NCBI GenBank assembly: GCA_038326655.1
Contig: JBBQKG010000020.1
Span: forward strand, 1-55,961
Reading direction: 5' to 3'
From: JBBQKG01 sp038326655
Lineage (GTDB): Bacteria; Actinomycetota; Thermoleophilia; Solirubrobacterales; JBBDJG01
DNA: 55,961 nt
The translations under genes were made by a program, and so were the position numbers. Positions 16,959-25,464 of this stretch are shown here, piece by piece (positions within the stretch are counted from its first letter, which is position 1; each line of letters begins with the position of its first letter). The notes below the pieces were generated by a model. That model was not told where the DNA came from. It did not search any database and saw only the letters and a program-made list of their open reading frames with translations.

Positions 16959-18563
16959 GTGAAACCGGTCATGGCAGCTGCGGCGGCTTCGACGGAGGCA
17001 CGCGAGGAAGAGCTGGTAGCGCGCGCACAGGACGGCAACCAGGAGGCGTTCGAGGCGCTCTTCCGGCGTTACCGCGATCGCATCACGACCTTCGTGCGCG
17101 CCAGCGTCCGCGACGATGGCCGCTCCGAGGACGTCGTGCAGGAGGTCTTCTTCTCCGCGCACAAGAGCCTGGGTTCGCTCGAGCAGCCCGGCGCATTCCG
17201 GTCGTGGCTCTACCAGATCGCCCGCAACGCATGCCTGGACGAGGCCCGGCGGCGAAGCCGCCAGGACGAGCTGATGTTCGGGTGGGAGGAGTTCCCGCCC
17301 CCCGACGAGCGGATCGCCTCGCACAACCAGGGCGCGGACACCTCGCTTTCCCAGAAGGAGGAGCTCACGAACCTCACGCAGGCGCTCGACGGGCTGCCCG
17401 CCTCCCAGCACGAGGCGCTCGTCCTCCGCGAGATCGGCGGCATGTCCTACGACGAGATCGGCCGCCGCATGCGGCTTTCACGGCCGGCGGTCGAAAGCGT
17501 CCTCTTCCGGGCCCGCCGCGGGTTGAAGGGCGAGTACAGCGAAATCGCGACCGGCGAGCGCTGCAAGCGCATGCAGGTCGTGATGAGACTCGTCTCGGAC
17601 GGTGTGGGCGACCTCGGCGAGCGGCGCAAGCTGATCCGCCACATGCGTGACTGCTCGAGCTGCCGCCGCGATGCGGCCGCTCTCGGCCTTGCCGGCCTGG
17701 CGGTCCCGTCTGACGAGCGTCACGGTCTCCAGCGCGCGTTCTCGCGCGTCGCGGCCTTCCTGCCGCTACCGGCCTTCTTCGGACGGCGGGTGGAGCACGG
17801 CGAGCAGCTGTCCGGCGCGGGATCCGTCGCCGCGCAGGCACAGGGCGCGGCGGGCCAGCTGTCTACCGCGGTCGGCAGCGTCGGCGCTGACCCCTCCTCG
17901 GTGATCCACAAGGCTGCCGCAATCGTCGCGGCCGTCGCGGTCGTCGGCGGCGGGGGCGTGGCGATCGAGAAGGCGGGCGTGAAGCTTCCGGTGAACCTGC
18001 CCGGCCTGCACTCGAAAGCTCACAAGCATGCGCCGGCCCCGGCCGGCGGCAAATTCGCGTCCGGCACACCGGGCGCCGCGGGATCCACCGGCCACGACGC
18101 CGGCACGGGCCGGCCCCTGCTCCCGCCCGCGCTTGGCGGATCCGACGCCCAAGGATCCCCAGCGCCGCAGGGCGCAGCGTCGACCCCGGTCGGAGAGACG
18201 CTGCCCTCCACCGGGTCGCCGGCTGCCGGAACGCCCACGGATTCCGGCACGATCCCGGCCGCGACCGCACCGACGGTCTCGGCGCCCACCACCCCGGCGA
18301 CACCCGTCTCGGGCGGTTCGAAGCCTCCGGTCAAAAAGGGTGGCGGCTCGACAGGCAGTGGCGGCTCGACCACCGTTCCCGGTACGACCGGCACCACCAC
18401 CCCCGTCACGCCGACCGGCGAGACGATCCCCGCGGGTATTCCGCACGGCATTCAGAAGCAGCTGCAAAGCGGCAAGAAGACGCTCGACGACCTGCCTGCG
18501 GGGCTGAAGAAGAAGCTCGCGGCCGGTTCGACGACGCCCGTCGTGGCCGGCGTCACGCCCTAG
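16959..18563 (+). CDS. ECF sigma factor fused to zinc-finger, membrane segment and exported tail
   Basis: A 534-aa protein with a GTG start and a GGAGG site 7 nt upstream. Region 2 (~20-100; SEDVVQEVFFSAHKSL, RSWLYQIARNACLDEARRRS) and region 4 (~137-195; GMSYDEIGRRMRLSRPAVES) make a complete ECF sigma factor. A zinc-binding anti-sigma-like motif follows (Cys202 ... His228-x3-Cys232-x2-Cys235), then a hydrophobic segment at ~316-338 (IHKAAAIVAAVAVVGGGGVA) and a ~190-aa Pro/Thr/Ser/Gly-rich tail ending in a basic segment. Sigma and ZAS-type anti-sigma are normally separate proteins. Here they appear to be one membrane-tethered polypeptide, so release by proteolysis or a conformational change would be needed; that mechanism is inference. 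Confidence 0.85.
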   Translation: MKPVMAAAAASTEAREEELVARAQDGNQEAFEALFRRYRDRITTFVRASVRDDGRSEDVVQEVFFSAHKSLGSLEQPGAFRSWLYQIARNACLDEARRRSRQDELMFGWEEFPPPDERIASHNQGADTSLSQKEELTNLTQALDGLPASQHEALVLREIGGMSYDEIGRRMRLSRPAVESVLFRARRGLKGEYSEIATGERCKRMQVVMRLVSDGVGDLGERRKLIRHMRDCSSCRRDAAALGLAGLAVPSDERHGLQRAFSRVAAFLPLPAFFGRRVEHGEQLSGAGSVAAQAQGAAGQLSTAVGSVGADPSSVIHKAAAIVAAVAVVGGGGVAIEKAGVKLPVNLPGLHSKAHKHAPAPAGGKFASGTPGAAGSTGHDAGTGRPLLPPALGGSDAQGSPAPQGAASTPVGETLPSTGSPAAGTPTDSGTIPAATAPTVSAPTTPATPVSGGSKPPVKKGGGSTGSGGSTTVPGTTGTTTPVTPTGETIPAGIPHGIQKQLQSGKKTLDDLPAGLKKKLAAGSTTPVVAGVTP

Positions 18564-19711
18564 TCACGCAGGCGCTTCGCGGCTGAGCGCGACAGCAGGC
18601 GCACCTGCCTGGAGCGCACGAGTTCGCCCGTGTCGAGCTTTGCGATGCCGACGATCGGCTCGGTGATGTCCAGCCCGCCGAGCTCGAGCTCCCGGCAGCG
18701 GGTCCACGTCTGATGGGACTCGTGGGGCTGAAGCACGGCGGGAAGCTCGCCGCCCGGTGGCTGTTGCATGAGGTAGAGCCGCCGGCCATCGGCGAGCTCG
18801 AGGGCGGCGGAGACCCAGCGCACGGGATGGTCGGTGCCGTTGGTGACCTCGATGAAGACCGACCAGTCGCCTCCGCCCTGCTGGTAGATCGGCAGGCCGA
18901 GGCGCACGTCGACCAAAACTCGCTGCCTGCGCCAGCGGCGCACGCTGAGCAGCTGCCACCCGAGACTCGTGGCGGCCAGCAGGGCCGCCACGATCGCGAC
19001 CGCCAGCGCCAGGTCGGCCCGGTCGGTGGCGGACAGGCTGACGCGGATGTTGCCGCTGCAAATTGTCTCCGGGCAGGCCCCCAGCGGCAGTGCCGCGAAC
19101 ACCGTCGCCGGCGGCGGGCTCGGCGAGCGTGCCCCCTTTTCCCGCACGTCGAGCACGAGGTCTCCGTCGTCGTCGACGTCGAACTTGTCCGGGACGCCGT
19201 CGCGGTCCCGATCCCGCCCCGGTCCGCGCGGGCCTTTGGCGCGGCCCTGGACCCAACCGAGCGAGCCCGCGCCCACCGGCACGCCCTCGCGTGCACGTGC
19301 AAAGCGGCCGGGATCGAGCGCGCGCGGCGCCGGAGCATGCCTCGCGCGGCCGTACCCGTCGAGCACGTCGATGTGGCCGGGCCGTGCGCCGGCGCGGACC
19401 CCGACGACGACCCTGGCACCCCGCCCGCGGGCGACCACGGGGCCGAGGTAGGCACCATTACGGGCGCGCAGGTGGAGCGTCACGAAACGGCCCGGCGGCA
19501 CCAGGCGGAATCGCGGCTTTGCGGGCGCCTCGGCGACGCCCCCGTGCACCGCCAGCGCGACCACCGTGACTCCCGGGCGGTCGAGCACGCCGGTGATGGG
19601 CCGTACGCGGGCGGACGCGCCCGCGGCCGGCAGCAGCAGTGGCACCACAAGGCAGGCGACAATCGCCGCAAGCGCGGCCGACGACGCCGTCGCTGGCCTT
19701 GATCGATTCAT
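18560..19711 (-). CDS. Exported membrane protein with calcium-repeat-like Asp-rich motif
   Basis: A 383-aa protein started at the ATG at 19711, giving a signal peptide (AALAAIVACLVVPLLLPAAG); the frame is open to 19774. It has a beta-rich N-terminal part, a thrombospondin type 3/dockerin-like Asp-rich stretch (DRDRDGVPDKFDVDDDGD), then a single transmembrane helix (~235-257; LALAVAIVAALLAATSLGW) and a basic stop-transfer RRWRRQR. The C-terminal ~130 residues form a cytoplasmic beta-sandwich-like domain (VFIEVTNGTDHPVRWVSAAL). No family is recognised. It is convergent with the sigma fusion gene and shares a CTAG stop overlap with it. Confidence 0.7.
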   Translation of the reverse strand: MNRSRPATASSAALAAIVACLVVPLLLPAAGASARVRPITGVLDRPGVTVVALAVHGGVAEAPAKPRFRLVPPGRFVTLHLRARNGAYLGPVVARGRGARVVVGVRAGARPGHIDVLDGYGRARHAPAPRALDPGRFARAREGVPVGAGSLGWVQGRAKGPRGPGRDRDRDGVPDKFDVDDDGDLVLDVREKGARSPSPPPATVFAALPLGACPETICSGNIRVSLSATDRADLALAVAIVAALLAATSLGWQLLSVRRWRRQRVLVDVRLGLPIYQQGGGDWSVFIEVTNGTDHPVRWVSAALELADGRRLYLMQQPPGGELPAVLQPHESHQTWTRCRELELGGLDITEPIVGIAKLDTGELVRSRQVRLLSRSAAKRLRD

Positions 19712-19850
19712 CTCTCTGGACGGTTCGTGGACCGTCTGGCTTCTACTCGACCGGGCTTGTGGCCCGCTTGACACGCACGGGCGCCGCTGGTCGCGGTCGT
19801 GCGGTAAGTTTGCAAGCCTCGTGCCGTAGGTCCACCTCCGTCACGCTCGC

Positions 19851-21008
19851 ATGGCAAGCGCCACACCGACAGAGAGCAACCGCCGGCGGTTGATCGAGGA
19901 AGGCTCGCGACTCGGTCCCTGGAACTACGAGATCGAAGTAATGCCGGGCCTGACCACAAAGGAGTTCGCGGCCGCCGCTCCCGCCGACCCGGAATCGCAC
20001 GGGCGCATCCGGCTGGTCAGCTCGCGCGAGCGGTTCCAACAGCTTCTACTTGAGCTGTTTCCCGACGGTCTCCAGGGCCGCAGCGTGCTCGACTGCGCGT
20101 GCAACTGCGGAGGGCACCTGTTCTGGGCCAAGGAGCTGGGGGCCGGTCGATGCTTCGGCTTCGACGTACGAGCGCACTGGATCGACCAGGCGAACTTTCT
20201 GCTCGAGCACCGGGAGGCGCCCAATGACGAGATGCGATTCGAGGTCCATGACCTCTACGACGTCCCCTCGTTGGGGCTCGAGCCTTTCGACATCGTGCTC
20301 TTTCTCGGGATTTTCTACCATCTGCCCGATCCGATCACGGGGCTGAAGGTCGCAGCCGACCTGGCGAAGGAAACGATGATCGTGCTCACCGCAACCCAGG
20401 CGGGCTACCCCGAGAATCTGCTGCTTCTGTCGCCGGAGTCGACGACCATGCTCAAATCTGGCGTGCACGGGCTTGCGTGGTTTCCGACCGGGGTCGACGT
20501 GATGAAGGACGTGCTCGGCTGGGCAGGTTTCCCGGAGGCCCGGCCGGAGCGCTGGCGACGCCGAGCGGGACAGCGTGTGCGCGATCGCGACGAACTGCGG
20601 CTTGTCGCGGCACGCGAGGCAAGCACGCTGGCGGCCTTCGACGACAGCAGAGCCCGGCGGGCGCAATCGGACCCTGTCGTCGCGCTGGCCGAGTCGCTGC
20701 GGCCGGGCACCACGGTGCTCGTTGCGAGCGGCGGAGACGAGGCGCTGCTCGAGCTCGGTGCCCGACGGGCGTGGCACTTCCCGCAGGCACCCGACGGCGG
20801 ATGGGCGGAGGGCCCCCCCGCGAACCAACCATCGATCGTCGAACACCTCGACCGGCTTCGCCGCGAGGGCGCCGAATATCTATTGGTGCCGCCCGAGGAA
20901 GTGGCCTGGGTCGAAGGCCATTCCGAGCTGGCGAGGCACCTCGAGGGCCGGCATGAGCTCGTTTCCAGCGCCCACGGCGGCAGGCTCTTCAGGCTCAACC
21001 CCGAGTAG
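19851..21008 (+). CDS. Class I SAM-dependent methyltransferase with C-terminal accessory domain
   Basis: A 385-aa protein. Residues ~65-235 form a Rossmann methyltransferase: motif I is SVLDCACNCGGHLFWAKELG, followed by GFDVRAHWIDQA, VHDLYDVPSLG and FDIVLFLGIFYHLPDP, a layout like CmoB/DUF1698-type enzymes. Residues ~290-385 form a second domain (VLVASGGDEALLEL, RAWHFPQ, EGAEYLLVPPEEVAWV) that recurs in the protein at 24161-25396 and, more weakly, at the end of the glycosyltransferase at 22564-24129. The substrate is probably a sugar or glycan intermediate, judging from neighbours. The promoter gap to the divergent membrane protein is 139 nt, and no clear Shine-Dalgarno site is present. Confidence 0.85.
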   Translation: MASATPTESNRRRLIEEGSRLGPWNYEIEVMPGLTTKEFAAAAPADPESHGRIRLVSSRERFQQLLLELFPDGLQGRSVLDCACNCGGHLFWAKELGAGRCFGFDVRAHWIDQANFLLEHREAPNDEMRFEVHDLYDVPSLGLEPFDIVLFLGIFYHLPDPITGLKVAADLAKETMIVLTATQAGYPENLLLLSPESTTMLKSGVHGLAWFPTGVDVMKDVLGWAGFPEARPERWRRRAGQRVRDRDELRLVAAREASTLAAFDDSRARRAQSDPVVALAESLRPGTTVLVASGGDEALLELGARRAWHFPQAPDGGWAEGPPANQPSIVEHLDRLRREGAEYLLVPPEEVAWVEGHSELARHLEGRHELVSSAHGGRLFRLNPE

Positions 21009-21015
21009 CCCGTCG

Positions 21016-21055
21016 CTCAGGCGCGCGGTCTACTCAGGCGCGCGGTCTACTCAGG
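21016..21055. repeat. 17-bp tandem duplication at a convergent gene junction
   Basis: CTCAGGCGCGCGGTCTA occurs at 21016-21032 and 21033-21049, followed by a truncated third copy. The sulfatase stop codon (TGA, reading tca at 21051-21053) lies in the partial third copy, and each full copy carries the same potential stop. Confidence 0.9.
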
Positions 21056-22433
21056 GGCAGGTCGACCCGCGGCACGTGAGGTCGCGGGAGAGCTGATCGT
21101 CGAGCGCGGCAACGTCGGGGTCGTTCGCCGCGTTCCCGTCGCTCAGCAGGTTCGTCAGCTGGTACGGGTCGTTGACGCGGTCGTAGTACTCGCTGAAACG
21201 GGTGACCGACTCACTCGGCGTCTTCCCGTACCACCGGATGTACTGCGAGGTCGGCGTGACGATCGAGCCCCACGCGCGGTCCTTCGAGACCGAGGCGCCG
21301 AGGTCGCCGTAGAGGTCGAGCAGCAGGTGGTCGCGCGAGTAGCTGCTGAGTAGCGAATGGCCGTCCATCGGCACCGTCGGCGTGACTCCCGCGGCGTCGA
21401 GGGCGGTTTCGGGAAGGTCGAGGTTCGCGACCAGGCGCGGGTCTGTCGCACCCGCGGCGACGTGGCCGGGCCAGCGCATGAACATCGGGATCTTCACCGA
21501 CTCGGTGTATGGCACGCCCTTGGCCTCGAGGCCGTGCTCGCCCCAGCCGTAGCCGTTGTCGGAGATGAATATGACCAGCGTGTTCGAGGCCTCTCCGGTC
21601 GCCTCGAGCGTCTGCATCACCTGGCTCACCATGTCGTCCACCGACATCAGCGTGCGCAGCTGCTGGATGCGGTCGTTGAGGACCGTAGCCTCGTTGTCGC
21701 TTCGCATCTGCACGGCGGGCGGCTTGTCGCTGCGGTCGGCCTCGAAATATGACGGCTTCGGGTTGTACGGCGGCGTGGCCGCATTCGCGTATGCGGTGTC
21801 GGGCTGAAACGGCGCATGAGGCGCGGTCGTGTTGAGCTCCAGGAACCACGGCTGGGAGTCGTTGTTCTCCTGTTTCTGGATGAAGCTTACGCCGGCATCG
21901 GAGATGTATGTGGTCGCGTACTTGCTGACGCTCGTCACGACGCCCTGCTCGTTCATCCGCACAGGTGGCCCGTAGCCGGAGACCCAGATCGCCCAGTTGT
22001 CGAAGTCCGGCGGGTTGCGGTTCAGGTTCCAGGCGTTGAAGTACTTCCCGTAGAGGCCGGTCGCATAGCCGTTGGCGTGCAGGTAGTGCTGCGTCGTATA
22101 CCGCTGGTCCATATTCTGCGCGAGGGCGTTGTTGCGAACGTCGTGGTTGTGCGTGTACTGCCCGGTGAAGATGGATGCGCGAGACGGGCAGCACGAGGTC
22201 GTGGTCGCGTACGCGTTCGGGAACTGCGTGCCCGCGTCGGCGAACCACTGCAGTGTCTTGGGCATCACATCCATCGTGCCGTCGGCGCGCTGGTCATCGG
22301 TGACGATGAAGAGGATGTTCGGCGGCTGGCTGCCGCCGCCGCCCACGGCAAGCGCCGCTGTCGCCACGCCGGCAAGGACAGCGGTCGCCGCCAAGAGCGC
22401 GAGGAGCTTGCGGGTCCGTTTCGACGAGTCCAT
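21051..22433 (-). CDS. Exported type I sulfatase
   Basis: A 460-aa arylsulfatase-type enzyme. After a signal/anchor (MDSSKRTRKLLALLAATAVL), the alkaline-phosphatase-fold domain begins NILFIVTDDQRADG, whose aspartates bind calcium. Cys81 in the SCCPSRASIFTGQY motif is the residue converted to formylglycine by FGE; HNHDVRNN and the metal site FISDNGYGWGEHGL follow. It hydrolyses sulfate esters of glycans outside the membrane. The frame is open well upstream, but the ATG at 22433 gives the best signal peptide; 22478 is an alternative. A sulfotransferase and this sulfatase in one region suggest a sulfated surface polymer. Confidence 0.85.
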   Translation of the reverse strand: MDSSKRTRKLLALLAATAVLAGVATAALAVGGGGSQPPNILFIVTDDQRADGTMDVMPKTLQWFADAGTQFPNAYATTTSCCPSRASIFTGQYTHNHDVRNNALAQNMDQRYTTQHYLHANGYATGLYGKYFNAWNLNRNPPDFDNWAIWVSGYGPPVRMNEQGVVTSVSKYATTYISDAGVSFIQKQENNDSQPWFLELNTTAPHAPFQPDTAYANAATPPYNPKPSYFEADRSDKPPAVQMRSDNEATVLNDRIQQLRTLMSVDDMVSQVMQTLEATGEASNTLVIFISDNGYGWGEHGLEAKGVPYTESVKIPMFMRWPGHVAAGATDPRLVANLDLPETALDAAGVTPTVPMDGHSLLSSYSRDHLLLDLYGDLGASVSKDRAWGSIVTPTSQYIRWYGKTPSESVTRFSEYYDRVNDPYQLTNLLSDGNAANDPDVAALDDQLSRDLTCRGSTCP

Positions 22434-22563
22434 TCGCGCACGAGTGATCCACGCCCCCCGGATGTGCCTCCCAGCCATCTTGAAAGAGGCTACCACGGTA
22501 CCGGCAGCCCGGGCGAGGCCTTGGCGCGGGGGCGGGAGGCTCAGGTAGGCGGTCGGAACCGGC
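22434..22563. other. Short intergenic gap, minus-strand cluster
   Basis: This 130-nt gap lies between the glycosyltransferase fusion and the sulfatase on the same strand. No terminator hairpin or convincing promoter is visible, so the sulfatase may be read through from upstream. Confidence 0.3.
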
Positions 22564-24129
22564 TCAAGGATTTGCCGTTTCCACGAACGCGTAGACGAGT
22601 GCCCGCTCGTCGGCGACCATACGCTGCGCACGCGCCTCGAGGTGTTCACGGAACTCGGGAAAGGCCTCCAGCCACCCAGCGCAGGACCGGGTGAATGCGA
22701 TGTAGCCGGCTCCAGCGCGGCGTGCCTCGCCCAGGGCCTCGATGAGCTGCGCGGCATCGGCGGGTGTGGCCGATCTCCCGTCGTCCCCCATGAAGATCTC
22801 CCCCCGCTCCGAGCCCTCCACGTGCGGCAGCCGCTCGGTGGTGGCGACCGAAAAGCGCTGGCCGACCGGGATGCTCCTCGCGATCACCGTGCCGGCGGCA
22901 AGGGCCAGCTCGATCGAAGTGAGGCGCTCGGCGGTGAGCTCCGTGTTGAAACGCGACGCGCGCGGAAACGCAAGGCCCATCTCGACCGCGGTCGGGCGAA
23001 GCGCAGCATCGCAGTCGAGGAAGCCGACGAACTCGCCGGAGCTTTCTGCGATCGCCGCTCGGACCGCACCGCCGCCGTTCGCCCCGACGGTGCGGATCCT
23101 GTCAGCGAAGGAGGCGAGCATCTCTCGGCAGCCGTCGAAGGGATCGTCGTCGGCGACGATCACCTCCAGCTCCGGCCAGCTCTGCGTGAGCGCCTGCTCG
23201 ACCACGCCACCGAGCCTCTCCGGATCGCCGCCGTCGTTACGCACGATCAGCGTGACCAGGGGCCGGTCGGAGGTGAACGGCTCGGAGATGAATTCCGGCG
23301 GCCCGGGAGGGGTGCGTTTCCTGTGCAGGCGCGTCGCTTCCGTAAGCGGCGACAGTCCGGGATGGCGAACACCCCGGCTTGCCTCCTGGATCACCATGAG
23401 GCCGTTCCACCAGGTCGGATGTCCGGCGACGGAGGTGTCGCAGTCCAACAGCATGTCCCACCGCCGGTCGCTCTGGGCGATGAAGTCGAGTGTCGCCTCG
23501 TAGGGGTGGCGCGCGTTGGTGTCGTCGACGACGATCAGGCAGCCCTCGGCAAAATACGGCTCCGCGATCTGGAGTCCGTGCAGCTGGTGCTCATAGGCAT
23601 GGTCACCGTCATAGACGTAAACCCCGATCGGATCCCGGTGCACCTTCGAGAAGTACTCGCGGTAGTCCATCGTGTGCATGACCTGCGAGGGCGTGCCGAT
23701 CCGCGCGAGACGATCTTCGAGCGCGAGTCGCACGTCCTCCCTGCCCCATTCGGAGAAGTTGTCGACGCCGATGCAGCGTTTCTCCGGATTGCCGAGCGCC
23801 CCCGCGAAATAGGTGTATCCCTGCCACACGCCGACGTTCACGTAGACCTGATCCGCGGGCATCGCCGCGACCGCCCGATTCAGCACCGCGCCGAGCGCGA
23901 ACGTCGACATGCGCGGCATCTCGCGGGTCGCTGCCAGCACTTGCCGGGTTTCGCGTTCCACCTCGGGTAGCGCGGTGTTGAACACGTCCAGCGGCGCACC
24001 GGGGAGCTCCAGCACCTTCGCATCCGCACGTCCAGGCCGGCGAATCCTGAAGCGCCGGTCCGGGCCCAGCGGGGTCCGGGGCTCAATCGCCCTGAAGGAG
24101 ATGTTCGAGATGTAGCTGCGGAGGTCCAC
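22564..24129 (-). CDS. Methyltransferase-glycosyltransferase fusion with C-terminal accessory domain
   Basis: A 521-aa protein starting at GTG. Residues ~45-240 are a class I methyltransferase of the Methyltransf_24 type (VYVNVGVWQGYTYFAGAL, CIGVDNFSEWG, GVYVYDGDHAYEHQ, LIVVDDTNA). Residues ~275-385 are a short GT2-like domain (PLVTLIVRNDGGDPERLGGV, LEVIVADDDPFDG, GEFVGFLDCDAAL). The C-terminal ~95 residues (ARRAGAGYIAFTRSCAGWLE, FPEFREHLEAR) resemble the end of the two methyltransferases nearby. It probably acts in assembling a methylated surface glycan. The methyltransferase at 24161-25396 ends 31 nt upstream, so they are likely one operon. Confidence 0.8.
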   Translation of the reverse strand: MDLRSYISNISFRAIEPRTPLGPDRRFRIRRPGRADAKVLELPGAPLDVFNTALPEVERETRQVLAATREMPRMSTFALGAVLNRAVAAMPADQVYVNVGVWQGYTYFAGALGNPEKRCIGVDNFSEWGREDVRLALEDRLARIGTPSQVMHTMDYREYFSKVHRDPIGVYVYDGDHAYEHQLHGLQIAEPYFAEGCLIVVDDTNARHPYEATLDFIAQSDRRWDMLLDCDTSVAGHPTWWNGLMVIQEASRGVRHPGLSPLTEATRLHRKRTPPGPPEFISEPFTSDRPLVTLIVRNDGGDPERLGGVVEQALTQSWPELEVIVADDDPFDGCREMLASFADRIRTVGANGGGAVRAAIAESSGEFVGFLDCDAALRPTAVEMGLAFPRASRFNTELTAERLTSIELALAAGTVIARSIPVGQRFSVATTERLPHVEGSERGEIFMGDDGRSATPADAAQLIEALGEARRAGAGYIAFTRSCAGWLEAFPEFREHLEARAQRMVADERALVYAFVETANP

Positions 24130-24160
24130 CAGTGAGTTGAGCGTCGTGGTGTGCCCGAGC

Positions 24161-25396
24161 TCAAGCAGGCGGTCGAAACTGGCCGCGATCGGGCTCCGTG
24201 AGCACGTATATGACGCAGGAGCGATCGCGCCGGATGACCCGGAATCGTTCCCGTGCGAGTTCGAAGAAGCGGGTGCCGGACGGCAAGCCTGACGGCAACT
24301 CGACGGGCACGACGAGGTAGTCGGCGCCGGCTTCGCGAAGCCGCTCGAGCGCCGCGACCGCCTCCTCGGCGGAGCCGAACTTGGAGCCGGGCTGCGGGAA
24401 GTGCCACCCGCGCCGCTGCTCCAGCTCGAGCAGGGAACCGTCCTCGCCGCTCGCGACCAGCACGTCGCTGTCCGGTGGAACCGAGGTCGCGACGATCGCG
24501 CGCAGCCGCTCGGCCGGGGCGCCGAGCGAGGCGTCGAGCGCGTCGAGTGAGTGCTCGTCGCGGCCGGCGACGACCTCGATCCGGTCCCGCAGCTGGCCCC
24601 GGGGGCGCCACCAGGTACAGCGGACCGCAGCGAAGCCCATCCAGGCCAGCATCCGGAAGAGCACCTCGGGACCGACCGGCAGCCAGCGCAGGCCGTACAC
24701 GCCGGAATGGACCTGAGTGCGCGGCTGCTCCATCGCCTCCAACGTGGGCGCAGGCATCGACCGCCTGCCGACGGTGTCGATGATCAGCACCTCGCCGGCG
24801 AGCTCCGCGGCGATCTGAAGGCCTCGGATCGGGTCCGGCAGGTGATAGAGGATGCCGTTGAAGAGGACCACGTCGAACTGGCCGAGCCCGAGGTTCGGCA
24901 CGTCGTAGAGGTCCGCGACCTCGAACGCCATCTCTTCGGTCGGCCCGTCGCGGTGCTCGGCCAGAAACCTCGCCTGCTCGATCCACTGCATGCGCAGGTC
25001 GAAGCCGAGCGTGCGGCCCGCGCCCGCCTCCTTGGCCCAGAACAGGAACGCGCCCGCGTTGCAAGCGCAGTCGAGCACGCTCCGGCCCTCGAGGCCGTTG
25101 GGATAGACACCACGCAGTGTCGCGAGGAAGTCCTCGTGCTGGTCCACCAGCGAGACATGCGGGACCGCGCCGGCGGCGCGGTCGTCGGGGACGAACGCCT
25201 CGCGCGCCTCGAAGCTGCCGTCCATCTGGTCGATCACGTGCACGTCGATCCGCGTGGTGCCGGCACGCTCCGGCGCGTCCAGGTAGGCCGACGTGCGCAG
25301 CCCGTCCGAGACCTCGATGTCGAAGTACCAGGGCGCGAGCTCGAGAACGCGTTCGCGCAGCGGCTCGACGTGCGGGCTTTTCTCGGAAGTGGTCAC
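24161..25396 (-). CDS. Class I SAM-dependent methyltransferase with C-terminal accessory domain (paralogue)
   Basis: A 411-aa paralogue of the protein at 19851-21008. Motif I is SVLDCACNAGAFLFWAKEAG, followed by GFDLRMQWIEQARFL, VADLYDVPNLG and FDVVLFNGILYHLPDP. The C-terminal domain contains VLVASGEDGSLLELEQRRGW and AGADYLVVPVELPSG. The frame is open to 25738, but that extension is not protein-like and runs under the dehydrogenase gene, so the GTG at 25396 (VTTSEKSPHV) is chosen. It has an extra ~30-residue segment before the methyltransferase core compared with its paralogue. Confidence 0.82.
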   Translation of the reverse strand: MTTSEKSPHVEPLRERVLELAPWYFDIEVSDGLRTSAYLDAPERAGTTRIDVHVIDQMDGSFEAREAFVPDDRAAGAVPHVSLVDQHEDFLATLRGVYPNGLEGRSVLDCACNAGAFLFWAKEAGAGRTLGFDLRMQWIEQARFLAEHRDGPTEEMAFEVADLYDVPNLGLGQFDVVLFNGILYHLPDPIRGLQIAAELAGEVLIIDTVGRRSMPAPTLEAMEQPRTQVHSGVYGLRWLPVGPEVLFRMLAWMGFAAVRCTWWRPRGQLRDRIEVVAGRDEHSLDALDASLGAPAERLRAIVATSVPPDSDVLVASGEDGSLLELEQRRGWHFPQPGSKFGSAEEAVAALERLREAGADYLVVPVELPSGLPSGTRFFELARERFRVIRRDRSCVIYVLTEPDRGQFRPPA

Positions 25397-25464
25397 GAGC
25401 GGATTCTGCCAGCGCAGCCCCGCGAAGTCTCGTCTGTCGACCCCCGTCCGGCTTCGGAGGGCCG

